A stretch of 64,000 nt of DNA from Gyromitra esculenta (lineage: Eukaryota > Ascomycota > Pezizomycetes > Pezizales > Discinaceae). The stretch is from positions 124,001 through 188,000 of the forward strand of contig JBCAML010000005.1 in the NCBI GenBank assembly GCA_038503075.1. Reading direction: 5' to 3'. A model generated the notes under the pieces. It had not been told where the DNA came from, did no database searches, and saw only the letters and a program-made list of their open reading frames with translations. The translations under genes and the position numbers were made by a program. Numbering within the stretch: the first letter of the stretch is position 1; each line of letters begins with the position of its first letter. This document shows positions 47,065 through 55,329 of this stretch, piece after piece.

Positions 47065-47478
47065 TACTTGGGTATAGGGTTAGACGTCGATTTGTTGGTT
47101 GTTATGGTTTAGCGGATTGCGGTAATATACGACAATCTTATTGTATTTCGGTTCTTTTCGGGTATTGGATTTTGTGTATGAGAAAGCGGGGTATTTAAGG
47201 ATGGGTGTTGTGTCGTCTTATCTTTCCTCTTCTCTTTCTTTTCTTAAGCAACGTTCTTACCTTACTTCTACTGTATTACTTTAATACTACCTCGATTCTA
47301 TCTCAGAATCCTCGCTGTCGCTGTCGCCGTGAAGACTCCTACACTTAACTCGCCTTGAGTTAGACCCCCGTAGGACCTGTAGAAAACATCGTGACTCTTG
47401 TCGCTTGACCTCTCGCTTAAGTAGCACTGCTCACCTTCAGGGATACTGAAGGGCTTAACGAGAGATCAAACCGTGAGA
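47052..47478 (+). repeat. B 3' LTR
   Basis: 427 bp following the GGGGGGCTAC polypurine tract. It closely matches the LTR at 17960-18385 and ends ACCGTGAGA. Confidence 0.92.
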
Positions 47479-47824
47479 GAACTGTTGCGATAAGAGGGAC
47501 GAAGTTTCTGCAGGTCCTACGTGGGTCTAACTCAAGGCGAGTTAAGTGTGAGAGTGTTTACAGCGACAGCGACCGCGAGGATTCTGAAGTAGAATCAAGA
47601 TAGTATTAAAACAATACAGGAGAAGTAAACTGAGAACGTTGCTTAAAGAAAGAGAAGAAAACCATAACGACCGTCTAAGATCCATCCCTTATATACCCCG
47701 CAATCCCTCACATGACTCATAACCAAAACGCAACCGAACAACAAAGACATTATAAAAGAAACCCTTATCCATTGCAACCGTTACTTCCCGAACCCTAACC
47801 CATCATTTCGCTTCATCCGTGAAA
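47477..47824 (-). repeat. F 3' LTR, remaining piece
   Basis: Continues the LTR after B, starting at the duplicated GAGAA (47477-47481), and ends in CCGTGAAA next to the G-rich polypurine tract of F. It contains ATGACTCAT at 47712-47720, a TTATATA box and AACGTTGCTTAAA. Confidence 0.88.
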
Positions 47825-50800
47825 GTAGCTCCCCCTCTTAAACATGAGCTCCTGCGAATACTAGGAGCTGTAACCGTCATTTGGTTCAAGAACATCTCGA
47901 GAGCAGATGTCTCTTGTAGATCTTCCGCAGGCTCCCAGGTGGGATGGGCGTATCCGGTCCACTCGACAAGGTATTGTAGCCGTCCGCGATAGGTTCTTTG
48001 TTCGAGAATCTTTTCAATAAAGTATTCTTCTTGTTCATTAACTATCACGGGTGAAGGAGGGAGTATGACTTGTCCAGGTAGAGAGTCGTTGGCAACGGGT
48101 TTCAGCAATGAAACGTGAAACACAGGGTGATACTTGACCGATACAGGAAGATCAATCTCATAAGCAAAAGGGGATACGGTTTTCTTGACTGAGTAAGGCC
48201 CCATCCATTTCCAATCTAGTTTTCTGGCGTTACGCACTGTCCTTACATTCTTCATGGAAACGAAGACCTGATCGCCGACTTGATAGTTTGGGGCGGGGGT
48301 TCGATGCTTATTCGTTGCGACTTCTTGGATATCTTGGGCGGTTCTTATTTGCGTTCGTAGATAATCGTATAACTCTTGCATGGTTTGACTGAACGAAGCC
48401 GCGTCTAAGCTTTGAGATATATTCCGAATAGGTAAAAGGGTAGTGTCAAAACGAGGGTGGTAACCGTAGTTGGCAAAAAAGGGGGAGACTTTAGTACTAG
48501 CCGATTCCTGGTTATTAGCGGAGAACTCGGCCATTGGCAACCATTTACTCCAATCATCCTGTTGATAAGAGACGTAGGAGCGCAAGTATTGCTCCATAAC
48601 CGCGTTTAGCCGTTCCGTTTGTCCATCGGTTTCCGGGTGAAAGGCTGTGGACATTCGAGCTTGAATTCCAAGCCGTTTACAAAGGTCCTTCCAAAAGTGA
48701 GCTGTGAACTGGGTGCCTCGATCGGAGGTGACATGTGTAGGCAATCCGTGTAGCTTCCAGATATGTTGCAAATAGAGGTCGGCTACGTCCCGGGAATTGA
48801 TCGTAGTATTGCATGGGATTAGATGTCGCAACTTGGATAATCGGTCAACAATAACCATAATCGCATCATAGCCGTTAGACTCTGGGAGGCCTGTAACAAA
48901 GTCCATCGAGATCTCTTGCCAGGGGCGGTTAGGGATTGGTAGGGGGCGAAGGACGCCTTGAGTTCGTTGGGTATTTGGTTTGGCTCTCTGGCAGGTATGG
49001 CAGTTTCGTACGTATCGACTAACTGATTCTCGCATCTTGGGCCAATAAAAGTTCCGGGCTAAGAGTTCAAAGGTTTTGTCACGCCCTGGATGGCCTGCCG
49101 CTGGGGTGTCATGGTGTCTTCGGATAAGTTCAAGTCGGAGAGAGTCAAGATTGGGAACGTAGAGACAATCACGGTACCATAATAGATTATCTCTATTACT
49201 GCATTCGCTTAAGGTGATTTCCTTGGATTGTTGTTCTTTATTCTTCAATGCCTCGAGTATCTTTTCCGGGAACTTATCAGTAATATATCCTTCTTGGAAA
49301 AGTTTAAAAAGGGGGGCGTCCAATTCAGCGGCTTCATTTGACAAAGAAGCCGACAACAAACTTATCTTGGGATCAATATTCTCCTTTTTTAATACCACTT
49401 GGCTTTGGTGTGCCAATCTTTCATCCCCTTCCTTGGGAAGATCTCCTGATCTTCTGGTCAACGCGTCGGGTTTTCCTCCTTGAGTACCTGGGCGATAGGT
49501 GATTACAAAATCAAACCGAGAAAGGTATTCAGCCCATCGTGCTTGACGGCGATTCAACTGTTTAGTGCTCATAAAGTACTCAAGATTTTTATGATCGCTG
49601 ATCACGTCGATGGGGTGCTTAGATCCTTCCAATTCGGGACGCCATTCTTCAAAGACTCGGATGATTGCCAGCAGTTCCTTATCATAGATCTTGTAATTAC
49701 ATTCGGCGGGGGAATGTTTCTTTGAGAAAAAAGCTACCGGATGTAAAACGCCGTTATTATCGTATTGAGATAGGACTCCTCCCGATACAAAATCGGAGGC
49801 ATCCGTTTCTACGATGATCTTTTTATCGGGGTCAAAATGAATGAGGATGGGGGCAGTGGTAAAGGCATATTTGAGGTTCTCAAAAGCAATATCTGCTTCA
49901 ACCGTCCATTCGAAAGTAATTCCCTTTTTTGTGAGTGCTGTAAGGGGTGAGGCGAGCTTGGAGAATCCTAGGATAAACCGACGGTAAAAATTGGCGAACC
50001 CTAGGAAGGCTTGTACATCTTTAACACTTCTTGGTGTTCCCCATTCTCGGACGGCTTTGAGCTTTTCCTCGTCCATCTTGATGCCATCAGGGGTGAGGAT
50101 GAGGCCTAAATACTTCGTAGTTTGTACCTCAAATTCACATTTTTCCGGCTTCAACAGGATGTCATTGTCCTTGAGCGTTTGGAGAACTTTTCGTACGTGG
50201 GTCTGATGTTCGGCGAAGGTATCACTGTAAATAAGGATATCATCCAGGTAGGCCGTACAGAAGATGTCCAGGTATTCGGTAAGACAGTCATTTACAAATC
50301 GCTGGAAGGTTCCAGGGGCATTGGTTAGGCCAAATGGCATGACTTGATATTCATATAAGCCGTAACGGGTGTGGAAGGCTGTTTTCCACTCATCTCCTTC
50401 TGCAATGCGTACTTGATGGTAGCCGTCTCGAAGGTCTAGTTTGGTATACCATTGTGCTTTGGCTAGGCGGTCTAGCGTTTCTCTAATAAGCGGGGAGGTA
50501 TATCGATCTTTGACAGTGATTGCATTTAGGCCCCGATAGTCCACGCAGAGTCTCAACGAGCCATCAGCTTTCTTTACAAAGAGGACGGGGGATCCAGCAG
50601 GGGAAGAGCTGGCGCGAATAAAGCCCTTTTCCAAGTTGTCCTCAATGTATTTTTTAAGAACAATGAGTTCTTCTCGGGACATTCCATAAAGGGGGCCAAA
50701 CGGTGCGTCTTTCCCTTCCATTAGCTGAATTTTGTGATCATACGAGCGTCGTGGGGGTAATCCTTGGGCTTTGCTTTTATCAAACATGTCTAGGAATTCG

Positions 50801-51507
50801 TGGTACTCGGCCGGTATCCTTGCTTTCCATTCTTCCTTACTGGTTTTTTCCCCTAGGATTTTATTAATCTCGTAGAGGGACATCGCATAGGCTTGGGAAG
50901 AGTGTTTTCGGGTAAGAGTCCTGAAACTGGCAGCACCAATGAAGGATAGATTTAATCTGGGAGGAGCGGGGATCGAGGGTGTTGATACAGGAGGTAGGCG
51001 AGGGGCACAACGGGTGGTGCAGAGTTTAGAATTAAACTCAATGCGTTTATCGGCAAAATGAAGGTGAACATCATGGTGATTCATCCAGGGGATTCCTAGC
51101 ACTAGGGGGTAGTGTCCCAATTGGGTCACAAAGCAGGGGGCTTGTTCTTGGTGCTGTTGGATGGATAGGTTAATGTTGGCGAGGTGAGTAATGTCTCCCG
51201 AGGCAACTGGACGGCCATCGATTACTTCAAGTTGTCTGGGTGTTTTTAATGGCGAAAGTGGAAGAGAGTGGTGACTCGCGAAATTCTTGTCAATGAATGC
51301 AAATCCAGAGGCTCCAGTGTCTAGTAAAGCGTGTGTTTTGATGATTTTATTATTATGGGAAATGTTGCACGAAACTACAAAATGTTCCCCATCTAACTGA
51401 TCCTCCACGCTTAAACTAGAAACTGAAAACCCGGAAATTGAAAATGCAGACAAAGGAGAAGAGGACGGAACCAAGGCAGGGTCACTGGTCAGCCTTGGTT
51501 GAACTAG
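47803..51507 (-). CDS. pol: F Pol polyprotein, 1234 aa, intact
   Basis: Expressed, by inference, by -1 frameshifting from gag. Counting from the shift site, the protease has DTGAS at 63-67. RT spans about 300-470 with [10 protein letters not shown] and YLDD at 420-423. RNase H is about 562-680 (ETDAS, E611, D637). The integrase has an HHCC zinc finger ending CHTCQ at ~840, then catalytic D869 (MDFVTG), D928 (TSDRGTQF) and E965 (GQTER). A chromodomain close to the C-terminus contains QYLVEWTGYAHPTWEP. This order (RH before IN, chromodomain last) identifies a chromovirus of the Metaviridae. No stop or frameshift interrupts it. The stop codon lies inside the 3' LTR. Confidence 0.93.
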   Translation of the reverse strand, partial: LVQPRLTSDPALVPSSSPLSAFSISGFSVSSLSVEDQLDGEHFVVSCNISHNNKIIKTHALLDTGASGFAFIDKNFASHHSLPLSPLKTPRQLEVIDGRPVASGDITHLANINLSIQQHQEQAPCFVTQLGHYPLVLGIPWMNHHDVHLHFADKRIEFNSKLCTTRCAPRLPPVSTPSIPAPPRLNLSFIGAASFRTLTRKHSSQAYAMSLYEINKILGEKTSKEEWKARIPAEYHEFLDMFDKSKAQGLPPRRSYDHKIQLMEGKDAPFGPLYGMSREELIVLKKYIEDNLEKGFIRASSSPAGSPVLFVKKADGSLRLCVDYRGLNAITVKDRYTSPLIRETLDRLAKAQWYTKLDLRDGYHQVRIAEGDEWKTAFHTRYGLYEYQVMPFGLTNAPGTFQRFVNDCLTEYLDIFCTAYLDDILIYSDTFAEHQTHVRKVLQTLKDNDILLKPEKCEFEVQTTKYLGLILTPDGIKMDEEKLKAVREWGTPRSVKDVQAFLGFANFYRRFILGFSKLASPLTALTKKGITFEWTVEADIAFENLKYAFTTAPILIHFDPDKKIIVETDASDFVSGGVLSQYDNNGVLHPVAFFSKKHSPAECNYKIYDKELLAIIRVFEEWRPELEGSKHPIDVISDHKNLEYFMSTKQLNRRQARWAEYLSRFDFVITYRPGTQGGKPDALTRRSGDLPKEGDERLAHQSQVVLKKENIDPKISLLSASLSNEAAELDAPLFKLFQEGYITDKFPEKILEALKNKEQQSKEITLSECSNRDNLLWYRDCLYVPNLDSLRLELIRRHHDTPAAGHPGRDKTFELLARNFYWPKMRESVSRYVRNCHTCQRAKPNTQRTQGVLRPLPIPNRPWQEISMDFVTGLPESNGYDAIMVIVDRLSKLRHLIPCNTTINSRDVADLYLQHIWKLHGLPTHVTSDRGTQFTAHFWKDLCKRLGIQARMSTAFHPETDGQTERLNAVMEQYLRSYVSYQQDDWSKWLPMAEFSANNQESASTKVSPFFANYGYHPRFDTTLLPIRNISQSLDAASFSQTMQELYDYLRTQIRTAQDIQEVATNKHRTPAPNYQVGDQVFVSMKNVRTVRNARKLDWKWMGPYSVKKTVSPFAYEIDLPVSVKYHPVFHVSLLKPVANDSLPGQVILPPSPVIVNEQEEYFIEKILEQRTYRGRLQYLVEWTGYAHPTWEPAEDLQETSALEMFLNQMTVTAPSIRRSSCLRGGATFTDEAK
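49329..49352 (-). other. Conserved hairpin inside F pol
   Basis: CGGCTTC and GAAGCCG enclose a 10-nt loop, between RNase H and integrase. The same hairpin is at 22287-22310 (A), 26400-26423 (C), 34640-34663 (E), 36730-36753 (D), 45525-45548 (B) and 58800-58823 (G). Confidence 0.65.
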
Positions 51508-51513
51508 TTTAAA
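51469..51513 (-). promoter_or_regulatory. F gag-pol -1 frameshift signal
   Basis: TTTAAAC at 51513-51507, stem arms 51500-51493 and 51476-51469. Confidence 0.82.
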
Positions 51514-52841
51514 GCCTCGCTTGAGGCGCTGGCGGATTCTAAAGCAAAGAACTGAGGGGGGAGAGGTGGTGGTGGTAGAGAGGAGGCCGGAGGTGTGCGG
51601 TTGGTGGGTGGTGCGGTGAGAGCCCCTCTCATCGTGGGTTTCTTTGGGGCGGAGGGGCAGTTGGCGTAGGAGTGATCGGGGGCGGCGCAGAACATACACT
51701 TCCCTGTGGAACGGCGCCATTGTTTCTCTTCTTCCGATAGCTTCCTCCTGCCATTGACCATGGTGTATCTTTGGTCCTGAGGAGGGCGAGAAAGGTTGCT
51801 AGTACGCCCGAATGAGAGATCCATAGGAGCAAGACCTCCTGGTACGAATGATGAGGCGGGGACGAAGGGAGTCATTGCATTGGCTGGGGCACTAAACTGT
51901 CCCATATTCTCGCGGGTATTCCCTCGCTTCTCTGCCTTACGGGCTCGGATACGATTGTCCATTCGGGTAAGGACCAGGATCATGTCATTAAGAGTAGCGG
52001 GCATAGCGGCAGCGAAGACCATAGCTTCCTTCAGTTCCTCTGACATACCATGCTCAAGGGCATCCATCTTCGAATTTTCATCGAAGTTTAGCTGTCCCAT
52101 GATGCGTTGAAAATCCGCTAGGTAGGCGGAAAAGTCGCGTTTGCCTTGGCGAAGTTGGTGCAGTTCTCGTCGTGCGGTACCGGTGGGGTCGGGGTCCCCG
52201 AAGGCAGTTTCCAAGGCGGCGATGAGGGCGGCGGCGTTGGTCCAGGTTGTAAGGCCAGAAGGAAGGACTGTGTGTCGAACTTGTTCCAGGGCTGCTCCCT
52301 CCAAGCGGTTGATCGTATAGAGAATCATGGTGTTCTCGTCAGCGAATCGATCTCTGTTAACTGCAAGTTTTGAACGGAGTTGGAGGATGAAGCCGGGGAG
52401 TTTCGTCCTGGATCCGTCAAACTTCTCCGGGTCCGGCATACGTTCAGAGCGATGGGTGGTGACTGATGGCGGCGGGGGAGTGGCTGTGAGGTTTGGTGGA
52501 GCTGGGGGGAGGGAAAGGTTGGCGCGGGCCTCATTCCGTTCTCGACGTAATCGGTCAATGAGGGTCGAGGCATCGCTGACTCGTTGATCTTGTTGTTGGG
52601 CGTGATGGTTGGCGTTGTTCACTTGGATCTGGGCGGTGTTGAGCTTTATCTCTAGCTCCTGCGTTCCTTCTTGTAGAACATCAATCTGATCCTCAAGAGC
52701 CTGGTTGAGTTCCCGGAGTCGGTTAAACAACTCGACGGGGTCGTCTCTATAGGCCTGGGCAAAGGCTTCCTTTGTGGGGAAGCGGGGGGTGGCGACGGCG
52801 GCTCCTTCAGATGAGGAGGTAACGGGGGCGGGGGAGCTCAT
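51504..52841 (-). CDS. gag: F Gag polyprotein, 445 aa, intact
   Basis: Structural protein that forms the retrotransposon particle and binds its RNA. The N-terminal third is Gln/Glu-rich and probably coiled coil (ALEDQIDVLQE). A Pro-rich hinge follows. The central capsid-like domain (residues ~150-300) contains LPGFILQLRSKL, FGDPDPTGTARREL and RDFSAYLADFQRIMGQ. The CCHC knuckle CMFCAAPDHSYANC follows. The start ATG lies 43 nt from the LTR end, and no earlier in-frame ATG exists in the leader. It terminates with TTA AAC TAG, where a -1 shift leads into pol. Confidence 0.92.
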   Translation of the reverse strand: MSSPAPVTSSSEGAAVATPRFPTKEAFAQAYRDDPVELFNRLRELNQALEDQIDVLQEGTQELEIKLNTAQIQVNNANHHAQQQDQRVSDASTLIDRLRRERNEARANLSLPPAPPNLTATPPPPSVTTHRSERMPDPEKFDGSRTKLPGFILQLRSKLAVNRDRFADENTMILYTINRLEGAALEQVRHTVLPSGLTTWTNAAALIAALETAFGDPDPTGTARRELHQLRQGKRDFSAYLADFQRIMGQLNFDENSKMDALEHGMSEELKEAMVFAAAMPATLNDMILVLTRMDNRIRARKAEKRGNTRENMGQFSAPANAMTPFVPASSFVPGGLAPMDLSFGRTSNLSRPPQDQRYTMVNGRRKLSEEEKQWRRSTGKCMFCAAPDHSYANCPSAPKKPTMRGALTAPPTNRTPPASSLPPPPLPPQFFALESASASSEALN

Positions 52842-52873
52842 TGTTGCTTCGGTGTAGGAGGTGTAGATGGAGG

Positions 52874-52882
52874 AAGCAACGT
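52874..52882 (-). promoter_or_regulatory. Primer-binding site of F
   Basis: ACGTTGCTT on the minus strand beside the 5' LTR. Confidence 0.7.
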
Positions 52883-52884
52883 AA

Positions 52885-53300
52885 TCTCACGGTTCAGTCC
52901 CAGTCTAAGCCCTTCTGTATCCCAGAAGGTGAGCAGAGCTACTTAAACGAGAACTGTTGCGATAAGAGCGACGAAGTTGTCTACAAGTCCTACGTGGGTC
53001 TAACTCCAGGCGAGTTAAGTGGGAGAGTGTTTTCACAGCGACAGCGACCGCGAGGATTCTGAAGGAGAATCGAGATGGTATTGAAACAAATACAGAAGAA
53101 GTAAACTGAGAACGTTGCTTAAGGAAAGAGAAGAAAACCATAACGACCGTCTAAGATCCATCCCTTATATACCCCGCAGTTCCTCACATGACTCATAGCC
53201 GAAACACAACCGAACAACAAAGACATTATAAAGAAACTATCATCCGTTGCAACCGTTACTTCCCGAACCCTTAACCCATCATTTCGCTTCATCCGTGAAA
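52885..53300 (-). repeat. F 5' LTR
   Basis: 416 bp, TCTCACGG to CCGTGAAA. It includes ATGACTCAT at 53188-53196, a TATATA-type box and the AAGCAACGT start motif. The primer-binding site lies just below it. Confidence 0.92.
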
Positions 53301-53475
53301 GTATACTTCAAGGCGAAGTATCGGCGGTATTTCACAGCGACAGCGAAGGTTCTGAGATAGAACCGAAGTTGTATTGAGGTAATACAGGTAGAAGTGACGA
53401 GAACGTTGCTTAAGGAAAGAAGAGAAAGGAAAACACAAACGACCGAAATCCTTCACTTTAAATACCCCGCTTTTA
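53301..53475 (-). mobile_element. LTR X, middle fragment
   Basis: Starts with the second GTATA of F's target duplication, then continues the LTR interrupted at 17891: CTTCAAGGCGAAG hairpin, AACGTTGCTTAAG and a TTTAAATA box. It breaks at 53475, where element H begins. The remaining third must lie right of the window. X may be a solo LTR or one LTR of a full element. Confidence 0.85.
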
Positions 53476-53887
53476 TTTCATGGATGGTTGCTTTCGTTGA
53501 TCGGTTAGATATGGGACTACAGGGTTGTTGCGTTGTGTCAATGTTCTTTGTGTTTCCTTGGGTTTCCATTACAATGAGTCAGGTCTTTGTCATCGGAGGA
53601 GCTGGAATGTGGTATATAAGCGAAGGGATTTCCCCTCTTGTTGTACTTTTCCTTCTTCTTTCTTTAAGCAACGTCTTCTGTAGTACACTCTTGTATTTTA
53701 CAATACAAACCTCGGTTATACCTCATAACCTCACGCTTTCTCCAAATCTCAAGTCCTCTATACTTGATCACTTCGTAGAGCCTGTGGAATCCCGTAAACA
53801 CTCTTGTCGCTTAGTTTTACCTTCAAGTAGCACTGCTCATCTCGGGGGATACCTGAGAGCTTGAAGACAAAACCTCGCCCCTTGAGA
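53476..53887 (+). repeat. H 5' LTR (family 2)
   Basis: 412 bp, TTTCATGGATGG to CCTTGAGA. TATATAAG at 53613-53620, AAGCAACGT at 53666-53674, ATGAGTCAG (one base off the palindrome) near 53574. Confidence 0.92.
53574..53674 (+). promoter_or_regulatory. LTR promoter of H (family 2)
   Basis: ATGAGTCAG near 53574, TATATAAG at 53613, CT-rich tract and AAGCAACGT at 53666. Same layout as family 1 despite low overall similarity. Confidence 0.6.
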
Positions 53888-53889
53888 TT

Positions 53890-53898
53890 ACGTTGCTT
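53890..53898 (+). promoter_or_regulatory. Primer-binding site of H
   Basis: ACGTTGCTT, complementary to 53666-53674 in the family-2 LTR. Confidence 0.7.
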
Positions 53899-53956
53899 CC
53901 TTATCCACACCCTCTACCCCGCTTTTCTACGCGGCCACAAAACCTTCAACGCCGCC

Positions 53957-54240
53957 ATGAGCAACCCCGCCCCCGCCCCCTGGACTTTCCCAACCTTTGA
54001 GAACTTCCAAGCTGCCGCCAATGCCGATCTCGCCTCCGCCTACGAGGAAATTCGTTCCCACTACCAACAACGGGTCGATAACCTCACGTACGCGGACCTA
54101 CAGCTAGAAGAAGCTGTACAAGAAAGAAACAACATGACGGCAAGATTCAACACTTGCCAGTCCCAACTGCAAGCCGCAGAGGCAGAAATCGTCCGCCTCC
54201 GCAATGTCGCCCCCCCACCTCCTGCGCCTTCTCCTCCACC
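53957..54240 (+). CDS. gag: H gag, exon-like piece 1 before the solo LTR
   Basis: The start ATG in GCCGCCATGAG gives MSNPAPAPWTFPTFENFQAA, a different N-terminus from the A-G family, then a coiled-coil region (LQLEEAVQERNNM) and a Pro-rich hinge. It is cut at CCACC by the solo LTR. The pieces 53957-54240, 54666-54711 and 60738-61655 add to 1248 nt (415 aa), in frame. Confidence 0.85.
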
Positions 54241-54660
54241 TTTCACGGATATAAAGGAGTAATCGGGTCAAGGATATTGTTGGGGTTGCGGTGTTCGGTT
54301 CAGGAATATAATGCTATTGTGTTTCGGTTGCTTTTGGTTATTTCTTAGTTATGAGTCATAGTGGTCGAAAAGCGGGGTATTTAAGAGATGGATCTTTGTC
54401 GCTTGTATTCTTTTCTCTTCTTTTCTTAAGCAACGTTCTCGTTACCTTCTGCTGTAAAGTCAAAATACTATCTCGATTCTACCTCAGAATCTTCGCTGTC
54501 GCTGTCTCCCTCGCTGCTCTTGTCTCGCCTTGAGATAAAGATACCCTCGTAGAACTTGTAGAACACGCTGCACTCTTCAAAACGTGTTGTCGCCTCGCTT
54601 AAGTAGCACTGCTCACCTTCAGGGATACTGAAGGGCTTAACCTGAGACACAACCGTGAGA
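54241..54660 (+). mobile_element. Solo LTR (family 1) in H gag
   Basis: 420 bp, TTTCACGG to CCGTGAGA, with perfect CCACC duplication (54236-54240, 54661-54665). It carries ATGAGTCAT at 54351-54359, TATTTAAG and AAGCAACGT. Confidence 0.95.
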
Positions 54661-54665
54661 CCACC

Positions 54666-54711
54666 ACCACCAGCCCCCAATCAAGGAGGCCGCTCGGACA
54701 AGATGCCCGAC
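54666..54711 (+). CDS. gag: H gag, 46-nt middle piece
   Basis: Encodes the end of the Pro-rich hinge and GGRSDKMPD, the start of the capsid-like domain. It lies between the CCACC duplication of the solo LTR and the insertion of G at CCGAC. Confidence 0.85.
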
Positions 54712-55122
54712 TTTCACGGATTAGGGTCAGGATTAGGATTTGGTACGACGGTTGTTATGGAGTTTGGATCTTTTTATAATCTCATTGTAGTTCGGTTGTA
54801 TTTCGGTTACTGTCGGGTTGTTGATTGTGTTACCGAAAAGCGGGGTATTTAAAGGAGGATTTTGGTCGTCTTTGTTTCTGTTCTCTTCTTTCCTTAAGCA
54901 ACGTTCTCGTTTACCTTCTCCTGTGTCTATTACAATACAATTCCGGTTCTACCTCAGAACCCTCGCTGTCGCCGTGAACCATCGTCGATACTTCGCCTTG
55001 AAGTATACCTCCAGTAGAACTTGTAGAAACGCTGCGCTCTTTGAACGCGTCGATACCTCATTAAGTAGCACTGCTCACCTTCAGGGATACTGAAGGGCTT
55101 AACGAGGGACTCAACCGTGAGA
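54712..55122 (+). repeat. G 5' LTR
   Basis: 411 bp. TATTTAAA at 54846-54853, AAGCAACGT at 54896-54904. Hairpins at 54945-54961 (GGTTCT/AGAACC), 54988-55006 (ATACTTC/GAAGTAT) and 55078-55096 (CCTTCAG/CTGAAGG). Confidence 0.94.
54846..54904 (+). promoter_or_regulatory. LTR promoter of G
   Basis: TATTTAAA at 54846, CT-rich tract, AAGCAACGT at 54896-54904. Confidence 0.6.
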
Positions 55123-55124
55123 TT

Positions 55125-55133
55125 ACGTTGCTT
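55125..55133 (+). promoter_or_regulatory. Primer-binding site of G
   Basis: ACGTTGCTT, complementary to 54896-54904. Confidence 0.7.
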
Positions 55134-55173
55134 CCATCATCTACACCTTCTACTGCAGAAAACAACCCGTTGC

Positions 55174-55329
55174 ATGGAAATCCTCTCCCGACTTCACCAA
55201 GCCATCCTAAGCATCTTCCCTTGCTTAACACTGCGAAAACCACAAACCTTGGTTGAAGTCATTCCGGAGTGGCTGGACCAGGAATACTTACGCCAGAATT
55301 CCTTTCCTCGCCCAACACCCACATCATGA
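55174..55329 (+). CDS. G small leader frame, 51 aa, overlapping gag start (ATGA)
   Basis: Starts MEILSRL and ends TCATGA, with its stop (55327-55329) overlapping the gag ATG (55326-55328), exactly as in element D. The central IFPCLT and PEWLDQ words are shared. Codon third positions differ widely between the two copies while the protein is conserved. No domain, signal peptide or membrane segment is recognised. It could be an accessory protein or a device coupling translation to gag. Confidence 0.7.
   Translation: MEILSRLHQAILSIFPCLTLRKPQTLVEVIPEWLDQEYLRQNSFPRPTPTS

Larger units (their letters stand above)
17960..47478 (+). mobile_element. Chromovirus B, carrying nested A and C
   Basis: 5' LTR 17960-18385, leader and gag start 24228-24476, rest of the internal part 42252-47051, 3' LTR 47052-47478. 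It is inserted into the F 3' LTR. The left flank is GAGAA. The right border reads CCGTGAGAGAACTG, so the duplication is GAGAA only if the LTR stops two bases early, otherwise only GAA. The LTRs share the unusual GATTGAYACKTGGGYATAGGG start, confirming they belong together. Confidence 0.88.
17892..53300 (-). mobile_element. Ty3/gypsy chromovirus F (most intact coding), carrying nested B
   Basis: The element plus its nested content is flanked by a perfect GTATA duplication (17887-17891, 53301-53305). 3' LTR: 17892-17959 plus 47482-47824, split by B. Internal part: 47825-52884. 5' LTR: 52885-53300. Both gag and pol are open. The two LTRs differ at roughly 20 or more positions, so the insertion is not recent. 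Confidence 0.92.

Noticed and set aside
53861..53957. Upstream in-frame extension of H gag from the LTR
   Set aside because: It would begin in the LTR/primer site without an ATG. The ATG at 53957 in a good context is preferred.
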